The translations under genes and the position numbers were made by a program. Source: Vreelandella halophila (GTDB taxonomy: Bacteria > Pseudomonadota > Gammaproteobacteria > Pseudomonadales > Oleiphilaceae). Taken from it: a stretch of DNA of 64,000 nucleotides. How positions within the stretch are numbered: position 1 is the first letter of the stretch; every line of letters starts with the position of its first letter. Shown here piece by piece: positions 21,657 to 29,956 of this stretch. The stretch is from positions 124,001 to 188,000 of the forward strand of contig NZ_WMEX01000004.1 in the NCBI RefSeq assembly GCF_009856365.1, written 5' to 3'. The notes under the pieces were generated by a model. The model did not search any database, was not told the DNA's origin, and saw only the letters and a list, made by a program, of their open reading frames with translations.

Positions 21657-23186
21657 ATGGCCCACGATGAACTCCACCTCCAGACGCGCAACCTGGAGCT
21701 GCGTGATTACCCGCAGCTGCGTGAGCTCATGGATATGGTCTATGAGGACATCGGCGGCGCCTGGCCACGGGATACCATCAAGCACATGATCGAAAAATTC
21801 CCGGATGGCCAGATCTGCATCGAGGACAACGGCAAGCTGGTGGCGGTCGCGCTCACGGCCCGAGTGGATTATCAGCGCTTTTCAAACCCGCATACCTATG
21901 ACGACCTGGTCATGAAGAATGACCGGATCCTGTACAACCCCGAGGGCGACACCCTCTATGGCCTGGATGTGTTCATCCACCCGGACTACCGCGGCTATCG
22001 CCTTGGCCGGCGGCTCTATGACGCTCGCAAGGAACTCTGCCGCAGCCTCAACATGCGCGCCATTCTCGCGGGTGGACGCATCCCCGGCTACCGCCAGTAC
22101 GCGGATGAGATGAACCCGGCGGAGTACATCAAACAGGTGCACCGCAAGGAGGTCTACGACCCGATCCTCTCGTTCCAGCTCTCAAACGATTTCCAGGTCA
22201 AGCGCCTCCTTCACAAGTACATTCCAGAAGACGAAAAATCAAAGGGGTACGCAACACTCCTCGAGTGGAACAACATCATGTTCGAGCCGCCCTCTTCGGT
22301 GCTCGAAAGCCGCAAGAGCCAGGTCCGGCTCGGTGCCGTGCAGTGGCAGATGCGGGAATTCAATTCGGTGGACGAGGTGCTGCGCCAGGTGGAGTACTTC
22401 GTGGATGCGCTCTCCGACTACAAGAGCGATTTCGCCGTCTTTCCGGAGTTCTTCAACGCCTCGCTCATGGGGCTGACGGACCAGACGGACCAGACCAAGG
22501 CCATCCGTTTCCTGGCCGCCTTTACGGAGAAGTTCCGGGACGAGATGTCGCAGATGGCAGTGAGCTACAACATCAACATTGTGGCCGGCTCCATGCCGCT
22601 GTTCGAGGACGACCGCATCTACAACGTCTCCTACCTCTGCCACCGGGACGGGCGTATCGACGAGCAACGCAAGATCCACATCACGCCCCACGAACGCCGG
22701 GACTGGGTTATTGAGGGCGGCAACGAGCTGGGTGTGTTCGACACCGACGCCGGGCGCGTGATGATCCAGATCTGCTACGACGTTGAATTCCCGGAACTGA
22801 CGCGCATCGCCGCCACCCAGGAACAGGGCGTGGACATTGTCTTCGTACCCTTCTGGACAGACACCAAGAACAGCTACCTGCGCGTGCGCAACTGCGCCCA
22901 GGCACGCGCCGTGGAGAACGAGTGCTACGTGGTCATTACCGGCAGCGTGGGCAACCTACCCCGCGTGGAGAGCCTGGACGTACAGTACGCCCAGTCCTCG
23001 GTGTTCTCGCCCAGTGACTTCGCTTTCCCCCACGATGCGGTGATGTCCGAGTCCACGCCGAATACCGAGATGATCATGTTTTCGGACCTGGATCTCGACA
23101 AGCTGAAAGTGATCCGGGCGGAGGGCTCCGTCACCAACCTCAAGGATCGGCGGCCGGACCTCTACGAACTCAAATGGCGGGGGTGA
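21657..23186 (+). CDS. GNAT acetyltransferase-nitrilase fusion protein
   Basis: 509-residue cytoplasmic fusion. The N-terminal GNAT domain (about 10-215) has the acetyl-CoA loop YRGYRLGRRLY. The C-terminal carbon-nitrogen hydrolase domain (about 223-500) has the catalytic triad Glu264 (FPEFF), Lys339 (QRKIHI) and Cys373 (QICYDVEFPE). This two-domain arrangement is a known but functionally unassigned family. AAGGAG lies 10 bases before ATG 21657; the TTG at 21654 is not preferred. Confidence 0.92.
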   Translation: MAHDELHLQTRNLELRDYPQLRELMDMVYEDIGGAWPRDTIKHMIEKFPDGQICIEDNGKLVAVALTARVDYQRFSNPHTYDDLVMKNDRILYNPEGDTLYGLDVFIHPDYRGYRLGRRLYDARKELCRSLNMRAILAGGRIPGYRQYADEMNPAEYIKQVHRKEVYDPILSFQLSNDFQVKRLLHKYIPEDEKSKGYATLLEWNNIMFEPPSSVLESRKSQVRLGAVQWQMREFNSVDEVLRQVEYFVDALSDYKSDFAVFPEFFNASLMGLTDQTDQTKAIRFLAAFTEKFRDEMSQMAVSYNINIVAGSMPLFEDDRIYNVSYLCHRDGRIDEQRKIHITPHERRDWVIEGGNELGVFDTDAGRVMIQICYDVEFPELTRIAATQEQGVDIVFVPFWTDTKNSYLRVRNCAQARAVENECYVVITGSVGNLPRVESLDVQYAQSSVFSPSDFAFPHDAVMSESTPNTEMIMFSDLDLDKLKVIRAEGSVTNLKDRRPDLYELKWRG

Positions 23187-23261
23187 CCCACGCTGGTGAA
23201 ATGTTAGACTGATCGAGCTTTAAGGGCTCTGACTCACAGGCATATTCAGGGAGCAATACCG

Positions 23262-23759
23262 ATGGGTAAGAAAAAGAAACTCGGCATCAGTTCGCTGGTG
23301 GAGCGCGTGGAGCAGCTGGTCAATGATGCGCTCAAGCGGATCGACACGCTGCAGAACCAGGTGAACGACCTGCGTGAACAGCTTATGGAGCGGGCGGGCT
23401 TCAGTGACAAACCCTCCGATAACGAAAAGTCCGGTGCGTCAGGCGGCACGAAGCCGAATGCCGCAAGCAAGTCCACCTCCAGCACGAAACAGTCTGCAGG
23501 CAAAAGTACCTCCGGCAGCAGTGCTTCCAAGGCAGGCTCCGGTTCCGGCAAGGCCGCGAAATCCAGTACGGCAAGCAAGGATGATCTGACTCAGATCAAG
23601 GGCATCGGCCCGGCCACTGCGAAGAAGATGCAGGCCAAAGGGATCACGTCCATCAAACAGCTCGCCAATCCCTCCGCGGATGACAGCAAGAAGCTCGAAG
23701 AGTTCCGCAAGCTCAAGAGCTTCCCCAGCTGGCAGGCGGAAGCGAAAAAGCTTCTGTAA
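23262..23759 (+). CDS. Coiled-coil, low-complexity linker and helix-hairpin-helix protein
   Basis: 165-residue protein with three parts. Residues 8-45 form an amphipathic coiled coil (LVERVEQLVNDALKRIDTLQ). Residues 50-107 are Ser/Lys/Gly/Ala-rich and disordered. Residues 108-165 contain a helix-hairpin-helix unit (LTQIKGIGPATAKKMQAKGI) like that found in DNA-binding and polymer-end-binding proteins. The basic, alanine-rich middle recalls phasin/histone-like proteins. It stands alone with AGGGAGC near -12. Function unknown; nucleic-acid binding is the best guess. Confidence 0.75.
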   Translation: MGKKKKLGISSLVERVEQLVNDALKRIDTLQNQVNDLREQLMERAGFSDKPSDNEKSGASGGTKPNAASKSTSSTKQSAGKSTSGSSASKAGSGSGKAAKSSTASKDDLTQIKGIGPATAKKMQAKGITSIKQLANPSADDSKKLEEFRKLKSFPSWQAEAKKLL

Positions 23760-23780
23760 ACAAGCCTCAACGCCTGCGAT

Positions 23781-23800
23781 CGGGGCCATTACCGGCCCCG
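23781..23800 (+). terminator. Hairpin after the HhH gene
   Basis: CGGGGCC and GGCCCCG form a perfect 7-base-pair stem around a 6-base loop, 21 bases after the stop codon. No T-run follows (GTTCCCCCC instead), so it is an imperfect candidate for intrinsic termination. Confidence 0.35.
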
Positions 23801-23964
23801 GTTCCCCCCTACCAGAGCAAGTGTTACTATCGGATACATCCATTAACGTGCGTTAACACGTAAAATCTTCGTATATCCCAAGCCAAGTGTGACGTAATTC
23901 CCTACGATAGAAAGGATCTTGTCTAGTGTGGAAGCTGAAGCATCCGCACAAGGAATAACAAAGG

Positions 23965-25806
23965 ATGGCGCTGATGGCACTGGGAACCCTTCCAGCCTGG
24001 CTAACCCTGACCGCAACGGTAACCGCCGTGGTGGTCACGATGGTCCTGATCGCGGCCACGGCTGTGCTCAGCTTCCGGCTCGCACGTTCGCGCAGGGAGC
24101 AGAACGAACGTGAGACCACGCTGACCAAGTTCTCCAGTGCCGTCATGAACAGCGGCGCCATGATCCTCATCACGGATTCGCAGGGCCGTATCGAGTTCGT
24201 CAACGACCGGTTCTGCCAGCTGACCGCCTTCTCCAGGGATGATGTCCTCGGCCACTCCGTCGCCACCCTCAGTGCCACTGTGAACCTGTCCGGTACCGAA
24301 ACCGGTGTTCTGACCAACTTTCTCGACTGCCTCCAGCCCCACTGGAAGGGTGAACTGCTGTGCCGCACCAATGGCAGCACACCATTGTGGACGGCCGTCA
24401 CCACCTCCTCGGTACTCGATGATGACGGCCAGCCCGTCAACTACATCGTCTCCGCGGTGGACATCACCGAGCTCAAGCTGGCCCATGAACGCATGGAGCA
24501 GCTGGCACTCTTCGACAGCCTGACCAACCTGGCGAACCGGCGCCTGTTCCAGGACCGCCTGGAGCAGGCACTGCAGAGCGTTGCCCGCCGCCAGACCCAG
24601 ATCGCCCTGCTCTTTCTCGACCTCGACCAGTTCAAGCAGGTCAACGACAGCCTGGGCCACGACGCCGGGGACATGCTGCTTCTCACCGTGGCGGACCGGC
24701 TGAAGTCCTGTGTGCGCACCCAGGATACCGTGGCACGACTGGGCGGCGATGAGTTCACCATACTCCTGCACGATGTCTCGGATACCAAGGATCTGACCAT
24801 GATCGCCGAGAACATGCTGGCCAGCCTGAAGGCGCCGATTCGGCTTAAGGGGCAGGAAGTACTGATCTCAACCAGCATCGGGATCACCACGGCCCCAGCC
24901 GACGGTGAAACCCCCGACACGCTGATGAAGAACGCGGATCTTGCCCTGTATCGCGCCAAGGACAAGGGCCGCGACCAGTACGACTTCTATACCGAGAGCC
25001 TGAATAACCGTGCCGAGCAGCTGATGACGCTGGAGCGGGAGCTGCGCCATGGCTTGCGGCGCGAGGAATTCTTCCTGCTTTTCCAGCCCCAGGTTGATCT
25101 CAACACCGGCGATATCACCGCCATGGAGGCCCTGATCCGCTGGCAGCACCCGGAGCGGGGGGAAATACTGCCCGATGAATTCATCCCGGTGGCCGAGGAT
25201 ACCGGGCTGATCATGCCCCTGGGCAACTGGGTGCTGCAGCAGGCCTGCATGCAGATCAAGCTTCTGCACCAGCTGCTCGGGCGTGGCGTGCGCGTTGCCG
25301 TCAATATTTCCGCCCGCCAGTTCCGGGATCCGGGGCTGGAAAACGTGATCGACTTTGCACTGCGTACGTCCGGCCTGGAACCGCGCTTTCTGGAGATCGA
25401 CATTCACGAGGGCATGCTCTCGGATGAGCCAGAGGTAGCACGGGACCAGCTTGCGCGCATCCGCAGGACCGGCGTCACCATCACCATTGATGACTTCGGA
25501 ACCGGCTTCAGCAGCCTCCGGCAGCTGCGGTCGCTGCCCATCGACATGCTCAAGATCGGACAGACCTTTGTGAAGGAGATCCCGGAAGACGGCCCCAACA
25601 CGGACATCGCCACCACCATCATCGGCATTGCCCAGCAGATGGAGAAGCAGGTGGTGGCGGAAGGCGTGGAAACGGAACAGCAGGAGTACTTCCTGCGCAT
25701 GCACGGGTGCTCACTGGTACAGGGCTACCGCTACGCCTCACCCATGAGTTTCGATGAACTCTACCGCTACTTCAGCGACGACAGCGAGCGGGAACTCAAG
25801 GCCTGA
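23965..25806 (+). CDS. PAS-GGDEF-EAL cyclic-di-GMP signalling protein
   Basis: 613-residue protein with one N-terminal membrane segment (about 11-38), a PAS domain (about 53-170), a GGDEF domain (about 180-340) and an EAL domain (about 358-605). The diguanylate cyclase site is intact (GGDEF at 260-264) and so is the inhibitory I-site RxxD (Arg251-Asp254). The phosphodiesterase motifs are intact too: EAL at 388-390, NISARQF, DDFGTG at 509-514 and KQVVAEGVE. Both activities look possible. It converges on a PilZ gene, a c-di-GMP receptor type, 17 bases away. Confidence 0.95.
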   Translation: MALMALGTLPAWLTLTATVTAVVVTMVLIAATAVLSFRLARSRREQNERETTLTKFSSAVMNSGAMILITDSQGRIEFVNDRFCQLTAFSRDDVLGHSVATLSATVNLSGTETGVLTNFLDCLQPHWKGELLCRTNGSTPLWTAVTTSSVLDDDGQPVNYIVSAVDITELKLAHERMEQLALFDSLTNLANRRLFQDRLEQALQSVARRQTQIALLFLDLDQFKQVNDSLGHDAGDMLLLTVADRLKSCVRTQDTVARLGGDEFTILLHDVSDTKDLTMIAENMLASLKAPIRLKGQEVLISTSIGITTAPADGETPDTLMKNADLALYRAKDKGRDQYDFYTESLNNRAEQLMTLERELRHGLRREEFFLLFQPQVDLNTGDITAMEALIRWQHPERGEILPDEFIPVAEDTGLIMPLGNWVLQQACMQIKLLHQLLGRGVRVAVNISARQFRDPGLENVIDFALRTSGLEPRFLEIDIHEGMLSDEPEVARDQLARIRRTGVTITIDDFGTGFSSLRQLRSLPIDMLKIGQTFVKEIPEDGPNTDIATTIIGIAQQMEKQVVAEGVETEQQEYFLRMHGCSLVQGYRYASPMSFDELYRYFSDDSERELKA

Positions 25807-25822
25807 GCCCCGGGCTCCGCGG

Positions 25823-26203
25823 TTACTGTACTTTCTCCGCCAGCCCCTGATGGCGGTTGAGGATGCCCTCGATACGCTGCAGTGATTCACGCACGCCCTC
25901 GGAAGGGTCTTTCTCAAACTCCAGCCCGAAGAAGTAGCCGTGTTCATCCGTCTGGGAGTGACGAACACTGGCTGCCACCTGATCCACCGTGATCTCCCCC
26001 ACTTCCGTGTTCAGGCGCAGGCTGACCTGTACCTTACTGTCTGGTTTCAGCAGGTCGTCCGCCGCGATGATCCCGATGCCCAGCCGGTTGTAATCCACAA
26101 CCTCCACATCAACCCATGCGGATCCAATCAACCCCTTGCGGACCTTGATCCTGGCATCCATGGATACCCATGGCAGGCGCTGTTCACGGCGGCGCTCGTT
26201 CAT
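25823..26203 (-). CDS. PilZ-domain protein
   Basis: 126-residue single-domain PilZ protein, a family that binds cyclic-di-GMP. The N-terminal arginine motif is present (ERRREQR). The second motif reads DYNRLGIG instead of the canonical (D/N)xSxxG, so the Ser is missing and binding may be weaker. It lies tail to tail with the GGDEF-EAL gene. Its target is unknown; c-di-GMP control of the exopolysaccharide made by region 4 would be in keeping, but nothing links them directly. Confidence 0.85.
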   Translation of the reverse strand: MNERRREQRLPWVSMDARIKVRKGLIGSAWVDVEVVDYNRLGIGIIAADDLLKPDSKVQVSLRLNTEVGEITVDQVAASVRHSQTDEHGYFFGLEFEKDPSEGVRESLQRIEGILNRHQGLAEKVQ

Positions 26204-26287
26204 CCTGGCAGTCTCCTTTCAGTACCTTTCTGTATTGTGGTCAAGGCTTCTCAGGGGGTAAAGTCCGCACTCCATTCGCTCTGTGAA

Positions 26288-27232
26288 GTGGCCGCTGTTT
26301 TGCCCGTCTCGAATACTGCTAAATCCGACCTGCTCTTTGTCGCAGCCGCGCTCCTGGCTGCCATCAGCTGGATGTTCTCCCGCGAGGCCGTTCTGGCAAT
26401 GCCACCGCTGCTGTTCCTGTCGCTGCGTTTCCTGCTTGCCGGCGGCGTTCTGGCCGTCTTCGGCTGGCGGCAGCTGGCAGGCCTGAGCCGCGAGCAGCTC
26501 CTGCGGGCCGCGCGCGTGGGCGTTGTTTTCGGTGCCGGCATGAGCAGCTGGGTTACCGGGCTTCACCTGAGCAGCCATATTGGCGAAGGTGCCTTCATCA
26601 TCAGCCTGAACGTGGTATTCGTGCCCATTATCGCAAGGCTGGTGTTTTCCGAGGAGCAGCCGGTAACAACCTGGGTGGCTCTGCCTGTCGCCATGGCGGG
26701 GCTGGCATTGCTCTCGCTGAATGGCGGTTTCAACCCGGAAGCCGGCCAGCTCTTCTTCCTGCTCGCCGCCGTGATCCTTGCCTTCTACTTCACGCTCAAT
26801 TCCAGGGCCGCCAACAGCAACCCGGCAGGCCGACAGTCTCGCCGTGCCGCCCTCCCCGTCTTTCCCCTGACCACAATCGGGTTAACCATGGTGGGACTCG
26901 TCACCCTGGTGCTCTCATTCCTGCTGGAACCGTGGGAGCCCACGTTCAGTGACTTCGGCGGCAACCTGGTCCTCTGGATTGTGCTCAGCGCCATTGTGGG
27001 GACAGCAGCCCGGTTCTTCGTGCAGACCTGGGCCCAGAGCCTGGCCGCACACAGTCATGGTGTGGTGATCCTCTCCATGGAACCGGTCTGGGTGGCCCTC
27101 TTTGCGGCAGGATGGTTTGGCGAGACCATGGTGCTGCAGCAGTTCGCCGGCTGCGCACTTATTCTCACGGCGCTGCTGGTCAACCGCTGGCACACGGTGC
27201 GGGCACTGGTGCGGGATCTCCGAGGCGCCTAA
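26288..27232 (+). CDS. EamA/DMT-family exporter
   Basis: Inner-membrane transporter of about 314 residues with ten predicted hydrophobic segments in two EamA repeats (about 10-145 and 165-300). The first has SWMFSREAVLAMPPLLFLSL, the second SAIVGTAARFFVQTWAQ and ILSMEPVWVALFAA. The start is uncertain: GTG at 26288 or TTG at 26300 fits the first membrane helix, while the longer open frame from 25940 is antisense to the PilZ gene. The substrate is unknown (metabolite export). It overlaps the convergent msrA stop by 4 bases. Confidence 0.85.
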   Translation: MAAVLPVSNTAKSDLLFVAAALLAAISWMFSREAVLAMPPLLFLSLRFLLAGGVLAVFGWRQLAGLSREQLLRAARVGVVFGAGMSSWVTGLHLSSHIGEGAFIISLNVVFVPIIARLVFSEEQPVTTWVALPVAMAGLALLSLNGGFNPEAGQLFFLLAAVILAFYFTLNSRAANSNPAGRQSRRAALPVFPLTTIGLTMVGLVTLVLSFLLEPWEPTFSDFGGNLVLWIVLSAIVGTAARFFVQTWAQSLAAHSHGVVILSMEPVWVALFAAGWFGETMVLQQFAGCALILTALLVNRWHTVRALVRDLRGA

Positions 27233-27813
27233 CCCTCGCCCCAGAGCTCCTCCAGCCTGGAGTCCCGCCCGCAGCTTGTGCGGTAGTACCAGTAACGGAT
27301 CGGGTTCTTGTCGTAATAGTTCTGGTGGTAGTCCTCGGCCGGGTAGAACGCCTCCAGTTGCCTCACGGGCGTCACGATCTCCTGATCAAACCGCCCGGAC
27401 TCAACCAGTTCCTGCTTTGACGCCTGTGCAGCCTCCTGCTGCGCCTCCGACTGCGTGAAAATGGCGGTTGTGTACTGGTAACCCCGGTCACAGAACTGCC
27501 CGCCGTCATCCAGGGGGTCGATATTGCGCCAGAATACCTCGAGCAGCTTCCCGTAAGAGACCTCATCCGGGTTATATCGAACCCGAACGACTTCCAGGTG
27601 TTCAGTCCGCCCGGAGCTGACCTGCTGGTAGCTGGGGTTCTCAAGATCACCGCCCGCGTAGCCACTGGTCGTCTCCGTCACTCCCTCCAGTTTGTCGTAA
27701 GGCGGCTCCATGCACCAGAAGCAACCGCCGGCGAATACCGCGGTCTGGGTATTCTCTTGGGCATGGCCAGTCAATGCGGTCATCAATAGCAGCACCGGAA
27801 TCAGAACGCGCAT
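27229..27813 (-). CDS. msrA: Peptide-methionine (S)-S-oxide reductase MsrA, exported
   Basis: 194-residue repair enzyme that reduces the S epimer of methionine sulfoxide. The catalytic motif is GGCFWCMEP with Cys31. A cleavable signal peptide (MRVLIPVLLLMTALTGHAQ) implies a periplasmic location, unlike the usual cytoplasmic MsrA. QVSSGRTEHLEVVRV and the HQNYYDKNP segment are family hallmarks. It follows msrB directly (2 bases), so the pair probably repairs oxidised envelope proteins together. Confidence 0.94.
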   Translation of the reverse strand: MRVLIPVLLLMTALTGHAQENTQTAVFAGGCFWCMEPPYDKLEGVTETTSGYAGGDLENPSYQQVSSGRTEHLEVVRVRYNPDEVSYGKLLEVFWRNIDPLDDGGQFCDRGYQYTTAIFTQSEAQQEAAQASKQELVESGRFDQEIVTPVRQLEAFYPAEDYHQNYYDKNPIRYWYYRTSCGRDSRLEELWGEG

Positions 27814-27815
27814 GC

Positions 27816-28355
27816 TTACCCCCTCAACGCCGGAAGTGTTTCACCTTCCGGTACAAATGTCAGCGCCAGGCCATTGTTGCACCAGCGTTTTCCCGTCGGC
27901 TCAGGTCCATCATCGAAGATATGACCCTGGTGCCCGCCGCAACGTATGCAGTGATATTCGGTCCGTGGCCAGAAAGCCTTGTAATCGGTCTTCGTGCCCA
28001 TGTGCTTCTCATGGGCCGCCCAGAAACTCGGCCAGCCGGTGCCGGATTCGTACTTGGTCTCGGAGCTGAACAGCGGCAGGTAGCAGGCCGCGCAGACGAA
28101 GGTGCCGTTGCGGTTCTCCCCGTTCAGTGGGCTTGAGCCAGCCGGCTCCGTTGCCTCCCTGAAAAGGATCTGCCAGGCGTCGCTCGATACCTTGCCACGC
28201 CACCATTCTCCCTTGTGCTCCAGAGGCTGAAGCGCCGCATCCGCAACGGAAACCTCGTGGAAGTACCGGATGTCGCGGGCGAACGCCCATGAACATGGCA
28301 GGAGCGACAGCGTTCCACCGGCCAGTAATGACGAGAGCAGGTGCCTGCGTTTCAT
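27816..28355 (-). CDS. msrB: Peptide-methionine (R)-S-oxide reductase MsrB, exported
   Basis: 179-residue enzyme that reduces the R epimer of methionine sulfoxide. The catalytic Cys159 is in RWCNNGLAL, and the two zinc CxxC pairs are Cys88/91 and Cys136/139. The N-terminus from ATG 28355 is a signal peptide (MKRRHLLSSLLAGGTLSLLP), so the enzyme is periplasmic. An open frame continuing upstream to 28580 lacks any family similarity and is rejected. First gene of an msrB-msrA unit. Confidence 0.93.
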   Translation of the reverse strand: MKRRHLLSSLLAGGTLSLLPCSWAFARDIRYFHEVSVADAALQPLEHKGEWWRGKVSSDAWQILFREATEPAGSSPLNGENRNGTFVCAACYLPLFSSETKYESGTGWPSFWAAHEKHMGTKTDYKAFWPRTEYHCIRCGGHQGHIFDDGPEPTGKRWCNNGLALTFVPEGETLPALRG

Positions 28356-28535
28356 GATCGCCTCCGCGCGCTGGATACCTCTCCCTATTCTACGCCTGGA
28401 GGGCGGTTTGAGATGAACGGATGCGGATATCTTGAAGCAGACAACCAGTGATGGAATAATCCAAAAATCGCCCCACAGGGAATTCAGGGATCTGAAGCTT
28501 CGGGGCAGGCAGGACCAAACACAAGGAGAGAGTGC

Positions 28536-29540
28536 ATGCCGGAATTCTATTTCCCCCGCAAAGCCGAGAACGCGACACAACTGTGTGGCTCCGACCCGGA
28601 TATCCGCGCCTCGTTCGGTGACTGTAATGGGCTCTACCGTAACGACACCCTCAAGCCCGGCTTCGCCTACGATGTAAGCTTGGATGGTCTCAGCTCAAGC
28701 CGCGCCGTTTCCCGCATCCTGAACAGGCCCTCACCTCAACAACGAACCTATCTGGCTGAATGTACGGCCCAGTTCGGACAGGATACGGTCACACTGGCCC
28801 GTTTTCATGAGAAGTTTCTGGACGGTGTTGATCTATGGGAGCTGGGGCAGGAAGCCAATAGCCTGCTGAGCTCAAGCGCAGCAGTAGCGGTTGGTCGAGC
28901 TGAGAGCTTCAAGGGTGCGTTAAGGGATTACCAGAAGGCCTTGATTGCCCTTAACAAGTTTGCCCGTTCTGTGACCAAGGACGCCGCCCAGAAGGCAAAA
29001 CTGCGCAATAATCTCAATAAGGCTTACGAACAACTGAACACAAAATTTCGACAGGAGTTGAATACCCTGATCCCCGAAAGCCACCGAGGTAAAAACAAGG
29101 GGTCTGCACTTACGAGCGCGAAGCGTGGCCAGACCTTGGCGGAACAACCCAAAGGAAGACGAATCAATGTGGCCGACCTGGAGCAAGGGAAAGCTGTTAG
29201 CCGGTTTTCAGGAGCTTTGAGGTTTGCAGGAAGAGGAGTCGCGGTTCTTGATGGAGGAATGCGTATCCATCAAGTACATTCGAAGTATCAGACGGGAGAA
29301 GACTGGCAAAGAGAATTGGCGGTTCAGACGGCAGGGATGAGCGGCGCGGGTGTCACCGGCTTTGCGACTGGTCGTCTGGTCAAGCATGGCCTGTTACGCA
29401 TCGGTCTAGCCGCCACTCCCGGTGGCTGGTTGATTCTGATCGGTTCTACGATTATCACTGGCGCACTGTTGGCCACGCAAATGGATGAGAAAGCCCAGAG
29501 CATGGCAGGACGGGCTTGGGACTGGATGTTCAAGGAATAA
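28536..29540 (+). CDS. Uncharacterised protein with C-terminal hydrophobic hairpin (possible toxin)
   Basis: 334-residue protein I do not recognise. There is no signal peptide. Residues about 115-185 are helical and charged (coiled-coil-like), 185-215 are Lys/Arg/Gln-rich, and residues 225-325 are rich in Gly/Ala with a membrane-type hairpin (GLAATPGGWLILIGSTIITG). This layout recalls pore-forming antibacterial effectors, where an immunity membrane protein is encoded directly downstream; a small membrane protein gene begins 5 bases after this stop. AAGGAGAG lies 10 bases before the ATG. No VgrG, Hcp or PAAR gene is adjacent, so delivery is unknown and the toxin idea is inference. Confidence 0.6.
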   Translation: MPEFYFPRKAENATQLCGSDPDIRASFGDCNGLYRNDTLKPGFAYDVSLDGLSSSRAVSRILNRPSPQQRTYLAECTAQFGQDTVTLARFHEKFLDGVDLWELGQEANSLLSSSAAVAVGRAESFKGALRDYQKALIALNKFARSVTKDAAQKAKLRNNLNKAYEQLNTKFRQELNTLIPESHRGKNKGSALTSAKRGQTLAEQPKGRRINVADLEQGKAVSRFSGALRFAGRGVAVLDGGMRIHQVHSKYQTGEDWQRELAVQTAGMSGAGVTGFATGRLVKHGLLRIGLAATPGGWLILIGSTIITGALLATQMDEKAQSMAGRAWDWMFKE

Positions 29541-29545
29541 AACGG

Positions 29546-29899
29546 ATGAACTTCGATCTTATCTTTTCCCTGGTTTTCGTCGCCACTCTCGCGACCGCAA
29601 CCGTCACCTGGTTTGTATTTCTTGTCTTTTCAGTATGGAGAATTGAGAAGAGAATCATGGAAGAAGGGAAAGCAAGGCCCTGCTTATGGGATGGCCTCGG
29701 AGGGAGAGCATTCTGGTATTCCTGGACTATCGCATTGCCCGACAGGGTCTTTAATGACGAGGATGACAGCTTCCTGAATACAGCTGACGTCAAACGCTAC
29801 ACAACCCCCTGGGATTACTTTCTGGCGTGGGTTTTGATGCTCTCATCGTACTCGATGGTTGGGATTGGGGTGATAAGCTTGATATTTGGTATTGGTTAG
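29546..29899 (+). CDS. Small membrane protein, possible immunity partner
   Basis: 117-residue protein with an N-terminal membrane helix (about 5-28) and a second hydrophobic stretch at the C-terminus (about 90-115, DYFLAWVLMLSSYSMVGIGV). A soluble loop of about 60 residues lies between. It starts 5 bases after the upstream gene, so the two are certainly co-transcribed. Polytopic or bitopic small proteins in this position often protect against a pore-forming neighbour. No family was recognised. Confidence 0.6.
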   Translation: MNFDLIFSLVFVATLATATVTWFVFLVFSVWRIEKRIMEEGKARPCLWDGLGGRAFWYSWTIALPDRVFNDEDDSFLNTADVKRYTTPWDYFLAWVLMLSSYSMVGIGVISLIFGIG

Positions 29900-29914
29900 C
29901 GCCCGCCAATATAC

Positions 29915-29951
29915 CTTGGGTTTGGATTTCGGTGTGAACGACGGACCCAAG
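29915..29951. terminator. Inverted repeat between convergent genes
   Basis: CTTGGGT and ACCCAAG form a perfect 7-base-pair inverted repeat separated by 23 bases, lying between the stop at 29899 and the xrtA stop at 29957. It could act as a two-way terminator, but the loop is long and no T-run is present. Confidence 0.3.
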
Positions 29952-29956
29952 CCTCG

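Noticed and set aside
25940-26287. Long N-terminal extension of the EamA exporter
   Set aside because: This part is antisense to the PilZ gene and not hydrophobic; the exporter fold starts after about 26288.
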